From Omphalotus guepiniiformis (Eukaryota > Basidiomycota > Agaricomycetes > Agaricales > Omphalotaceae), in assembly GCA_028554645.1 (NCBI GenBank), contig JAQOOI010000015.1, forward strand, positions 248,001-312,000: a DNA stretch of 64,000 bases. Direction: 5' to 3'. Positions 10,301-20,480 of the stretch are shown one piece after another. Each line of letters opens with the position of its first letter. Position 1 is the stretch's first letter. The position numbers were made by a program, and so were the translations under genes. The notes under the pieces were generated by a model, which saw only the letters and a list, made by a program, of their open reading frames with translations, ran no database searches and was not told where the DNA came from.

Positions 10301-11540
10301 TGATGTGCTTGGTATGGGGTATGAATGAGAAGAAGTGCTAACTAACTCGAATGAATCTATCAAGCACTCAAAACACACACACAACACACAAAGACTTTTA
10401 AGTTCGTGGGGTTTGGGGGACTAACAAACTCTGTGAAGCGAATAAGGTTGTTGTAAGAGGAACGCGGAGACACAGTCAAAACCGACGCGGCACAGATAAC
10501 TCTATGCTACACACCACTCAAACAAACTAACGCGTAACTTTAACAAATCACCGCGACCAGTGACTACAAACGATACAACAACCAGACGATTGTTGGGAGA
10601 TGCCAGACGACTTCTCACTTAGTGGAGTTGGGTATAGGAGGATTCCAGAACTGCCAGACGACGAGTTCAACGAGTGACCAGACGATCCACTCTTATTCGC
10701 ACTACACACACAGGCTCCGCGGTACCAGACGATCCCGCTTGTAAACACTTAGGCACACTGACTTATGAACTAACGCGACGGTTAACACTTTAAAAACTTC
10801 TAATCACTCAGAGGGACTTAAGCTTTTCCACACACAAATGCTATTAGCTCTATGGGGGGCTCGGGAACCTGTCCTTCCTTGCCCAGGTTCTATTTCTTAT
10901 ATACAGTATCTCTATTTACATAGTACAAACAAATGTCGCGATACTTGACAGTTATGAGATATATGGTGCATATGGTGCACCGCGTAAGGTAGGGATGAAG
11001 TATAGTACGCGGTAACAGGGTATCCTATATCGGGTTATAATCTTGCCGCTTTTAGAAAGTATCGCGGTAGTTCGCTAACGCTGTGTCTCCTTACGTGTTC
11101 TACTTCCGCGTTGTTGGAAGTACTTCGTGTTACATCGTACGTCTAGACCCTTCTGTGGCTCAACAGTGGTCATTAGATATGACTAGTGCACGGAGCTACT
11201 GCTACCTGGTTTCTAAGTCTGGCCTTCTGAGTAGTGCCGTGGTACCTCGTTACCTACGCGTTGGTTTATACAGTATTGGGGCCATCAAGTTATACACGTC
11301 GGACCTTAGAACAAGTGCCGCGACGCTTTACTTGAGTGCATACTTAGGTAATACCTACACTGAGAAGACCCATTTAGTGCCGTTCTACAGTCTTGTACAC
11401 CTTTGTACACATATACTAGTGGTTGAATGTGCGTAATACACCGCGGAACTTAGGACTATACAGTGTACTTAGTAGGTTTGTACTGGAGTGATCAATCCCG
11501 CGAGGCCGAAAATGGTAGGGGTATTCCCGCGGTCGTATCA
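10301..11540 (-). repeat. 5' LTR of element A (1240 bp)
   Basis: Bounded by TGATACGACC at 11540 and CACATCA at 10301 on the minus strand. The limits were found by comparison with an interrupted second copy at 23226-27654, whose pieces add up to the same sequence. A TATA box lies at 10897-10904, so about 570 bp of R/U5 leader follows. That leader holds five copies of TCGTCTGG (plus-strand CCAGACGA at 10582, 10603, 10654, 10678 and 10725). The open frame seen on the plus strand at 11083-11436 is kept in both copies but with many amino-acid changes, so it is probably not a gene. CGCG words present here are often TG or CA in the other copy. Confidence 0.85.
10897..10904 (-). promoter_or_regulatory. 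TATA box in element A LTR
   Basis: TATATAAG on the minus strand in the context CTGTATATAAGAAATAG; the second LTR copy keeps TATATAAG near 25247. It is the likely promoter for gag-pol RNA. Confidence 0.55.
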
Positions 11541-13041
11541 CCGCAGTTACATATTTTAATGGCGAATGAGTCTCCCCAGGTCTATCAGACTCATAGTATC
11601 GTGATAAGCAGTCAGCCACCTTATTGGTTACGCCTTTGACATATGTAATGTCAAAATTGAACCTAGAAAGGTATTCCATCCATCACATTTGACGGTTGGA
11701 TAGCCTACATTGCGTCTTGAAGAATTCTAGGGCTCGATGGTCCGTAATAATGTGAATACGATATCCTATCAACTTGTCTTCCCATTTTAGTAAGGCCTCG
11801 AGAATGGCGAGTGTTTCCGTTTCGAATACGCGATAATTATGCTGGGCATCCGTAAACTTTTTAGACATAAACCCTGCTGGCCTACAAGTCTGCCAAGTGG
11901 GTCCCTGTCCATAAAGCACTCCGACGCCTGTAGCTGAGGCATCGCAAATGACCCAGATAGGTTCCTTGCTCTTATGAGATATAGGGCGTAATACAGGGGT
12001 GTTGCAACATAGGTCCTTTATCCGTTGCAAACAAACATCATGTAAAGGGCGCCAATGAAAGGGTTGTTTATTTCTCAACATCTCCGATAACGAAGTGGTA
12101 TATGTCGAGACATTCGGAAGGTATTGGGCCAGGTAGTTAACTATACCTAAGAACTTCTGAATGTCTAAGTATTCTTGAGGCGTCCGCCAATTACGGATGC
12201 AATCGAGCTTATCAGAATCCGCATGAAGTCCTCGGTCGTCAATTAGATGTCCCAGACAGGTCATAGCTCGCGTATACAGTTCGCATTTGTTGGCTTCCAG
12301 GAATAAATGTGTCTCTCGCAACTTTGTGAATACCAACGATAGGTGTATTTTGTGTTCCTCAATAGAGTTACTGAACACGAAAATATGGTCTAAATACACG
12401 TGCATGAATACACCAATATATTCACGGAAAATGTGATTCATCAATCTTTGAAACGTAGACGGAGCATTACAATCTCCTTGTTGCATTACATGGCTTAGGA
12501 ACGTCCCGTAAATCGTAGCGAAGGCTGTTTTCCAAACATCCTTGGGCACAATGGGTATTTGATCATACGCATTACTCAAATCAATCTTTGATTGAATCTT
12601 ATGAGCGGCGGTCTGCATACGAATTATGTCTTGATCCGGAAAAGGAGTTACATCCTTCACCGTATTATCATTACGCTGTCTACAGTCGCATGTAGCTCGT
12701 AAGTTGCCATTCTTTTTGTGGATACATAACATAGGCATGGCTTGGGAAACCGGTTTGGGTTCCCACCATCCTGCTCGCTGATATTTATTGATCTTCTCCC
12801 TAAGTTGAGCCTGTAATGATTCCGGGCATCTAGGAAGGTAATATTGATACTTCTTGTCAGGGTCAATAAGTGGAATAGTATGATTTACCGCCCTCATCGG
12901 AGGGGGTTCCTCAGGGACTCCACTCATGATGTCTTTACAAGCCTCTTCCCACTGTTTTCGAAGGCGAGGTATGTCCTTCTCCGTTAGTGGACCCGACGCT
13001 TCAACCTTAGCACGGAACTACTCTGCAGCAGCCTGAAACGC
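11541..13041 (-). pseudogene. Element B pol segment: reverse transcriptase and RNase H
   Basis: RT motifs are clear: GNLRATCDCRQRNDNTVKD, LSNAYDQIPI and the active-site region VYLDHIFVFS, where the second aspartate of the usual YxDD is His. RNase H follows with ICDASATGVG and ends in DITYVKGVTNKVADCLSRYY, then the frame runs into the LTR of element A. Two stops lie in frame: TAG at 13018-13020 and TGA at 11680-11682. The segment continues across LTR-C to 14835: removing LTR-C and one copy of the 4-bp duplication restores the frame exactly. The missing aspartate and stops mean no active enzyme. Confidence 0.85.
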
Positions 13042-14834
13042 TGTCGCGACTAAAAGCAGTCTAGGCTTGAAATCATGCAGATTGAGAAAGATTTTGGTTG
13101 TTCAAACATTGGAAACTGAACAATGAGAACTAGAGTTCACCCAGACTGCTAGTTGAAACATGAGAACACACTCAGTTACTCAAGCCTGAGTGTAGAGTTA
13201 GCTACAGTACATGATATGGTACTTAGCAACTGTGACCAATGGGATCATGGAGAGAGATACTAGTTTTGCCTCTCACTTTGTATTGAAGTACCAATGTTCC
13301 ATGCTAAGTTGAGTTGGTCAGACCCACCCTCTAAAGACTAGAGACTCTCATGAGTGTTGTTTGATTGTAATCCAAGGGAATGATGGAAGTTACAATTCAA
13401 TCTGAGAAACATCTAAGTCCACTGGACTATCTAACTCCAGCTGGTCTTGCTAACTCAGGTTGGCTGTACAGGAATGCTGAGAGTGCAGACAATCTTGTAT
13501 TGTTCTGACCAGAGAAATATGTTGTACATTTGGTACTATGCTTAGGATGGTGTTAATACTTGTGAACCACCTTTGTCTGTTGGCTAAGGAGGAAAAATCC
13601 TCTAAGTCATTTCTAAAGAATGGAGTTGGATACTCAAGCCATCCTACCATGGAGCTAGATGTTGATTCTGGAGTATCCCTCTGAAATGTAACATCTAACT
13701 GAGTGATACCCTGAGCCTAGACACCCAAATAGGGAAGAATAAACAATTATTGGGACATAATACTGCCCATAGCTTGTTGCTAGAACCAGCTAAAAGGAGA
13801 AGTACCTTCTGGAGACAAATCAGATGCAAGATCTGGCCAGATAGACACATGTGCTACTGTACAGCTTGTGGATGATAGTAACAACGGAGTAGGGTCTAGA
13901 TGACCTCTGAAACAAAGAAATAACTACTGGATATGCTAGGAACCTCACCAGCAGCCCCCAGTTAGGAAATCCAAAAGAGTTGCAAATTTCAAAATCATAA
14001 AAGATGTTGTCATATGGCACCATTCTGGACTGATATTGCATGCTGTACACCCTGGTTAGATACCCTGGACTTGATTGCCAAGCCACTATATGGACAAAGC
14101 GATTGTTATAACAATTTTTATACCCAAGATACCTATACATGACAGTATCTAACTGAAAAATACCTACAAAAATACCTAAAAAGACACCAATCCCTGCTCA
14201 ATTAGTCTTTCTGTTATCTATTCTATTTACTCTGCTCAGATTCCCTTACATTTTTGAGATTTACTATATTTATTTTCTGACCTGTATATAAGAACTACCT
14301 ACTTGTAGATATTTTCCTTAAGTTAGGACTGCCTAGGCTCACTACCAAAGCAGAACTTCTTCTAGACGGAAATTGCCTGGCTCTTAGGAGTTCAGTTATA
14401 GAGAAATATACCAGTTGTGCAAACTTCTGTAAAGTCCCTTGTGGCAAACCTTGAGAGAGATACTGAAACTGTTGCTGTCCCTGCTGTTCTGTCTGTGCTG
14501 TTCTGCCTGCTGAAACTGTTGCTGCTGCTGTTCATACTGTCACTGCTTGGACCATTGGATCGAGTTGCCCACTCTGATATTTGCCCTGAACCATCCCCTG
14601 AACCCCTGAGAAACTAGTTGCCCTCTGTCTTGAACCTGTGTTTTTGAGTTGCCCTGTCACTTATACCCTGTTCAGAGCGGACTGCAGACACTTGCTAGCT
14701 CAGTATTGAGTTCGATTGTCGAGTTTAACTGTGCGGAACCTTTGCCAACGCCAGCCACACCTCCACAAACCCCCCTAGAATTGAGTTAGAGGTTGTTTCT
14801 TGAGACTCCCTCTCAGTCTAATTCTTGCACATTA
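13042..14834 (+). mobile_element. Solo LTR, family LTR-C, copy 1 (1793 bp)
   Basis: Starts TGTCGCGACT and ends GCACATTA, flanked by the 4-bp duplication ACGC (13038-13041 and 14835-14838). A copy about 98% alike lies at 25434-27235 in the same orientation with its own 4-bp duplication. A TATA box (TGTATATAAG, about 14283) precedes a 550-bp leader with a CTG/CAG-rich tract near 14465-14560. The first 400 bp match the 5' end of the element B LTR (21598 downwards), so it is a related family. No coding domain was recognised. Termini TG...TA are slightly off the usual TG...CA. Confidence 0.75.
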
Positions 14835-15162
14835 ACGCTTCGTGGACGGCAGGCTTGTAAGTCTGCTTGTCATCTACGTGTTGTCCAGGAAACATGCTAG
14901 TTTGCATCTCGTCAATCACTCGCTTTACTTCATGCAAGTCCTTGTTAATTCCAGGGTCAGTAATAGACCCCGACATAAGCTTATCCACCACTTCCTCGAT
15001 GTCGTCTAAGGATAACTTGTCCTCGGAATCAAGTAACACTGGGAGGTATCGGTTCAACGGATTTCTTGACCCGGTACCCTCAGCGTCTCAAACATCGCGT
15101 ATCGTGGGTTTCCAGGGGAATCTCTTCTGAGGCTTCTCCTTCGATTTTGCTCTACCATGTAG
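14835..15162 (-). pseudogene. Element B spacer between protease and RT
   Basis: Same reading frame as the flanking protease and RT segments, with an in-frame TGA at 15088-15090 and another at 15163-15165. It contains an acidic helical stretch (LDDIEEVVDKLMSGSITDPG) without a recognised domain. It ends at the insertion site of LTR-C. Confidence 0.6.
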
Positions 15163-16263
15163 TCATGGGATAGGTGGTGTCCTTATCCCTTCTGACAATT
15201 GGGAAGGTCTCGGTAACTCCCTCTTTTCGCGCATTCCAAACATTTGAGTGTATTCTGCATGGTCAAATTCGAACGCTTCATATTCACAAATCATTCTAAC
15301 CTCTGCAGCGCTATCTTCTACCACTTGTTTTGCTGCTCGACGGAAAATTTCCTTCTGCTCTTCCCCTACTGGAATCGCGGGGAGCAATTTCCCGTTGATT
15401 ACAATAGAATCTCGACCCACATTGACAGCAATCTTATGTTTTCTCATGAATGCGCAACCAATAACCATATCATAACGATCAATATTGGCAATGTCGAAAT
15501 ATTCCTTTCCTGAAATCCCTACTGACTCTCGTCCCAATTTGAATGTAGCAAGGCAGCCGTAATTTATACGTCCCTTACTTCCCTTGGTACCAACTTGTAG
15601 GATAACTGGATTCTCCAGTTGGAATAAATCAACTTTCGCTATCGCCGCAAAGTCCGCAGACATGATATCTGCTGTGCTTCCTGTGTCGAATAGCGTGAAG
15701 CTTTTAACACCATTAATGTCTAGCCAACAGGCTAGACACCGGTTGTCTTCAGGCCTTCTCGCCGGTCGCTTCCCCAATCGAGGGACTCGACGAAATCTAA
15801 TTTCATCCATGGTAGACATGTAATCGCCTGATAATGGAACCGTTTCAGCTATGCTTTGAAGGAACTCTTCAAAGTTCATAGTTCCAGCTTCATACGACTG
15901 ATATCCATCAGACTCTTCATCGTTACTCGACTCATCGTCGAAATCTGCGTCTGAGTCCGATACTTCTATCAGTTCGGGTGCATCACCAGCGGGTGCTTCT
16001 AGTGCATCGAAGAATTCCTCTTCGATATCTTCATCTGACAGAGCATTATCACGTATGGCCGTCATATGCTCTGTAGTCATTCCCAACACCTCATCATCAT
16101 CCACTCCTTCATATTCTTCCTCCGAGTACAGTTCTCCATCATATGGGTCACTAGGAGGTTCATCCACGTCTTGCAACTCTTCTGACGATTCCACATTCTC
16201 TTCAACAGCATTCAAGTCTTCGACCGTTTCCACGGTAGAAGCATCTTCAATTATACAAACAAA
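15163..16263 (-). pseudogene. Element B aspartic protease segment
   Basis: An acidic linker of about 150 residues rich in Glu, Asp and Ser leads into a retropepsin domain. SFTLFDTGSTADIMS holds the catalytic D-T-G, and YDMVIGCAFMRKHKI is the second conserved block. It is continuous in frame with the zinc knuckle segment upstream, separated by a TGA at 16264-16266. The fold-level motifs survive, but the chain would be cut on both sides. Confidence 0.8.
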
Positions 16264-17298
16264 TCATTCCCCCGGCTTCCTCTTAGGACATTTAGGATCA
16301 TTAGCCCAATGGTCCTTCGAACCACACATGAAACAGGCTCCGTCTGACCCTTTACGTGAAAATCGGAATGATTTCTTGCCCTCCTGGTTCGTAGAATTTC
16401 TCCATCCTCTAGAGGAATCCCTTCCCCTATTCCTATCTCTTGACTGAGACCTCTTGCGAACCTTCTCGTGATCAGTTACACTATAGCGTGCCATCTTGAC
16501 CTTCTGCAATTTCTTAGGAGTACGTGAGGAACTTCCTCGTATTTTCCCTGCAGTATTGTTCTTTTCACTTTCTGGGGCATGAAGGGCCATGGCTGTCTGA
16601 GCAGAATAGTATCTGTTAGCCTTCCGTCCAACTTCGACTCATATCGCTTCCTGCATAATGTCATCCACAGTATCATGTTCTGCTGTAATTCCTTTGTTGG
16701 TAATCTGCGATCGCATCCAGTTAGGCATCCTACTGAGTAGATGTACCCTAAAGAAATACGGTGCAGGAGGAGCAGGCATGGTCTCTGCATACATCTGTAA
16801 GTCAGCGAAGAGTTGTCACACCCCTTCAATGTCAGAGTACTTGACCTGTTCGAATAGGGTGGTCATTTCAAATAGGGCGGCAGGTGTGATAAACCGGCGG
16901 AATAAAGCAGCGAAAGTCTCCAAGAACGTGTATTGCTGGGCGCCTGCGTTAGCGCCTTCTCGGAACGTATCCGGGACTCGTTCAGCAGCGTTCTGAAACC
17001 ACTTCAACGCTGCACCAGTCAGGTACATGGTCATCATGGTACTTCGTTGATAATCCTCCATTGTCACTACCCATTCCTGGGTTGCATCCCTCTTCCGTGC
17101 TGGTCCGATAAGGTTCTGTATTGTGAAGATCCTAAGAAGGCTTCGTAACCAGGTTTCGATGACGACGACACTGTCTTGTCCATTATAAGGAGTAGGCTTC
17201 GATATCACGTTCAGTAGATTTTTCTGGGCTTGGTTGTCCAGAGCATCCTTGCACATATATAACCAAAATTGTATCATTCGAGCATATTTCTCAAGGAT
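16264..17298 (-). pseudogene. Element B gag: capsid core and zinc knuckle
   Basis: The capsid part reads MTMYLTGAALKWFQNAAE and YTFLETFAALFRRFITP, typical of the retrotransposon Gag domain. A basic Ser/Arg stretch follows, then a knuckle CFMCGSKDHWANDPKC with spacing C-x2-C-x4-H-x6-C, two residues longer than usual before the last Cys. In-frame TGA codons interrupt it at 16816-16818 and 16639-16641. Without them the chain would run into the protease. Confidence 0.82.
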
Positions 17299-19770
17299 TC
17301 ACTCCTTGAGATTAGCTCCTTCCTCAGGTGCGTTGTAGTCATAGTGGTACTCCTCTCGATCCACTATTTCTCCTGCTCTCGGAATACAGTTGAAAGGAGT
17401 TCTTCCACGATTAGGTTGCCAATTACCATCGCAATTATGCTTGTTATCATCATTTCCTCCATCATCTGAATCATCTGAAGGGTCTCCTCCTGGAGGTCCT
17501 CCTACCGGTGCTTTATTTCCATTTTGTTTTTCACTTCCGGTAGTCTCCCCCCCAGAACCTCCTTGAGGAGGTTCTGGAATCGACTCTTCCTTCTTTGGGT
17601 CACTTGTTTGTGGTACCTTCGAAGTAGAAACACCTGGCGAGGAGTCTGGCATCCGATGAAACTTCCCAGTCTCTTCTGAGGACGAGCTTGGTATTTCTCT
17701 AGCTTTGCCTTTCTCTTCCGCAGTGTATCTTTGCGGTGAGTTGAGCGGCGCACTAACTTCCCTCTCGTCCTTTGGCTTCTCTACTTTAAGTACCGATTGG
17801 GGTTGTCCATTTTCCAAAGATGTTTTATTGATCCTTCCCGGGTGTTCGTGACCATTCGGTGGCATTTGATAAGATGATTGTGGATTAGGCATCGGCCATG
17901 GTAACGATGGCGCGTTCCCTACATATTGCGCATTCCACTGACATCCTTGATCTACTACTGGATATTGCCATCCAGGGTTTCTCAAGGGCTGGTAGTTCAA
18001 CCCAGCTGAGTGTGATGGCAAATATGGGCCTGTCGGAAGGGGCATTCCAGCAAATGGGCGACCAGTCAAATTATAATAGTAGTTTCCACTCTCAGGTGGT
18101 ATCCCTTCCGTATACCGATATCCAGGTTCTTGATTAACAAAGTTTCCACCAGCGAAGGGTGGCGGTCCATGAGGGGGTTGGTAATTCATCCCTTGAGTGG
18201 GGTGATGTCCACTCGTGGGCTCCATCGGCCTCTCAGGTTGCACACCGTCCTCTGGAATTGTATTCATTTCCGACTTAGGAGGGCGATCCTGTCCAGGGTG
18301 TCGAGGTGGAGTAGATGTCTTAACGTTACTCCAACCTCTACCTCCTGTTTTACGACGAATTGACGAAGGATCTGAGAGTTCCCTTTCTTCCAAGGATCCT
18401 GGCAATGAACTCGCCCTCGCATTATTGGAATATAATTCACTCTTAGGCGATTTCGAATCTATCATCGAAGCGGCCCTTCTTTCCGAAGATCTCTGCGTCG
18501 ACGACTCATTACGATCAGGATGATTTGGATGTCGGTACGTCAACGGTCTCTGTGCCGCTTCTCCTGGTGTAGGAAAAGACGTCCTCAAAGGATGATTCGG
18601 ATGTCGGTACGTCAACGGTCTCTGTGCCGCTTCTCCTGGTGTAGGAAAAGACGTCCTCAAAGCCTCGTATTCAGGAGCTCCCAGCTTAGGAATTCGCACT
18701 GCAATTGCAGTATTTCCTGGGTCGTGTACCACATCATGAATGTCAATCGTAACATTTGACTCAGGAATGTTAGATTGTCTATATTTATATAAGTCGAATT
18801 CACACAATCGTTGCGCTAGACCACGCTGATATACATCTCAGCGGATCTCTTCCAGAACTGATACCGTAACCTCAGGAGCAGCGGATGAATTCTGCTCATC
18901 CTGCGGAGCGGGTTCAGTTCCCTCAGGCCGTGCTCGAGACTGGAAGTTATGTTCCTCCTCACGTGGTCCACTAGGCATCCTAAGGATATTATTAACTGCA
19001 GTTCTGACTTCCCCTTCACCCTCAATAGCAGGTTCGTTTAAACGAGTTGTATTACCGACACGTACGGATCCAGGTATACTGATATGCGATGGGGAGTCCT
19101 CTGATTCTTCCACACTTTCTACCATGGCCCTACAATTGTCAGACACTCGAGGGGTTTCTGCCCCTGGTTCCGGGTCAGATGCCTCAATTTCCACAGTAAA
19201 CGTTGTTGGTTCCATTCCCAATACGTGCAAGATACGAATGCGTCTTCTCTGTAACCTATCCATAGCGGCTCGTTCTGATTCCTCAAACGAATTTGTCGCC
19301 ACTAACGCCACAGCTGAGATTACATCCGCCCTCTTATGTTCTTCTTCTGAGTATCGCTCATTGGATTGTTGAATTTGTGACGCTATATAGCCCGTGCATC
19401 GCTGTGTCTTCATTTGTACGCGTGTACGGAGAAGCTCTTCAACTTCAGTAAGATGACAAGACGATGTAATGACCGTAGCCGCAGAAATTTCAGTGATATT
19501 ACTCCTCGTAGAATAGTTAGACTGAACCGAATGGATGGACGCAGACCGAAGACGTCCACCCAGTTCCGTCGCTCCTATCCCAGAAGATTCAGTAGAAACA
19601 TTACCTTCACCTCTTGAATAGAGATGAAGGCCAATTTCTCGCGACTCCTGCGTCGTCTCTGGACTTTCTCCTCCCGACAGTTGAGGAGTCCAGGACGCCG
19701 GCGTGTTGAGTGGGAACAAAGCTGGTGATGGCTGAGGTTGAGAAGATTCGGGGCTGTGCGAGGCACTCAT
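17299..19770 (-). pseudogene. Element B gag N-terminal region
   Basis: A low-complexity Pro/Ser/Gly/Tyr-rich region beginning with ATG at 19770 and in the same frame as the capsid downstream. TGA codons cut it at 18838-18840 and 17299-17301. A 72-bp (24-residue) tandem duplication at about 18518-18661 repeats the segment with TSFPTPGEAAQRPLTYRHPN; the copies differ by one transition. The region before the ATG (19771 to about 19900) is the leader. Confidence 0.7.
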
Positions 19771-20115
19771 TATAGTAGTTCTTCTATATAGAATTCGAGT
19801 TGTTTTTCGAAACGGGTGCGTAAGGGTATTAAACTTCTTAGATACGATCTCTTGATGTTTGATATATTCAGTTTATGATGGCGCAGTTTTATTTGACAAG
19901 TTCGGTTTGATTTTAATCCAGATATTTGAGACTAAAAAAATTGTAAGTGTTCAGTGGAGGTTCTTATGTTATCACTCAGCCCGTAGGGCACGACATAGTC
20001 AGCCAAATCTGTAAAATTGGAGTACGAAGGTGAAGATAGTAAAAGACAAACCCTAACTACAGAATGACACGATATATAATGAGAGACGGCGCAGCCAAAC
20101 AGTAACATATAAGGA

Positions 20116-20123
20116 TTATATAA
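20116..20123 (-). promoter_or_regulatory. TATA box of element B LTR
   Basis: TTATATAA in the context CCCTTATATAATCC on the minus strand, upstream of gag and directly downstream of the hairpin array. Confidence 0.4.
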
Positions 20124-20179
20124 GGGACAAGTCCTAAAGCGGACGGATCCCTTACACAAGTACTTTTTACTCTCTAAGT

Positions 20180-20480
20180 GTTGCTGAAGCATTACCAGTG
20201 ACTGAACCTACAACATCTGAAGCATTTCCAGATATTCCCTAAGACATCTGAAGCATTTCCAGTGTCTATTCCTAAGTATTGCTGAAGCATTTCCAGCAGT
20301 ATTCTCTTTGATTGTCTGAAGCATTCCCAGACTTTCTCCTTGAACAACTGAAGCATTTCCAGTTTTCAAACTACTCCTAGATTACTTGAAGCATTTCCAA
20401 GTATTCCAACCTTCCTTGGTTACTGAAGCATTTCCAGTAATCAAAACATCCTCTTTTCACTTGAAGCTTTCCCAAGTGAA
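20180..20480. repeat. Array of nine hairpins with conserved loop and covarying stems
   Basis: Nine units at 20180, 20215, 20242, 20275, 20314, 20346, 20383, 20416 and 20456, spaced 27-40 bp. Each has a 9-nt centre AAGCATTTC (or one or two changes) flanked by arms that differ from unit to unit yet stay complementary: ATCTG/CAGAT, GTCTG/CAGAC, AACTG/CAGTT, TACTTG/CAAGTA, TTCACTTG/CAAGTGAA, and longer ones with a G-U type pair such as TTGGTTACTG/CAGTAATCAA. They lie in the U3 part of the element B LTR just upstream of its TATA box. Confidence 0.85.

Larger units (their letters stand above)
1..11540 (-). mobile_element. Ty3/gypsy LTR retrotransposon, element A (5' part; continues past the left edge)
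   Basis: Read on the minus strand the order is: LTR (11540 to 10301), 2-nt gap, tRNA primer site, gag, protease, pol with RT-RNase H-integrase, then two genes on the opposite strand, then the window edge. The reading frames are open and the catalytic motifs are present, so the element looks young. No second LTR is seen inside the window, so the 3' LTR should lie to the left of base 1. The LTR begins 11540 inside the pol frame of element B, so A inserted into B. CGCG words are several times more frequent here than in the neighbouring element, and this holds for the LTR, both coding strands and the spacers. That shared composition is the main reason for treating the plus-strand genes at 1-3071 as part of the element; this is an inference. 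Confidence 0.8.

Noticed and set aside
11083..11436. 117-codon plus-strand frame with a 113-codon counterpart at 23330-23671
   Set aside because: It lies wholly inside the element A LTR; the two copies differ by many amino-acid changes, and stop-free length here is explained by shared ancestry.
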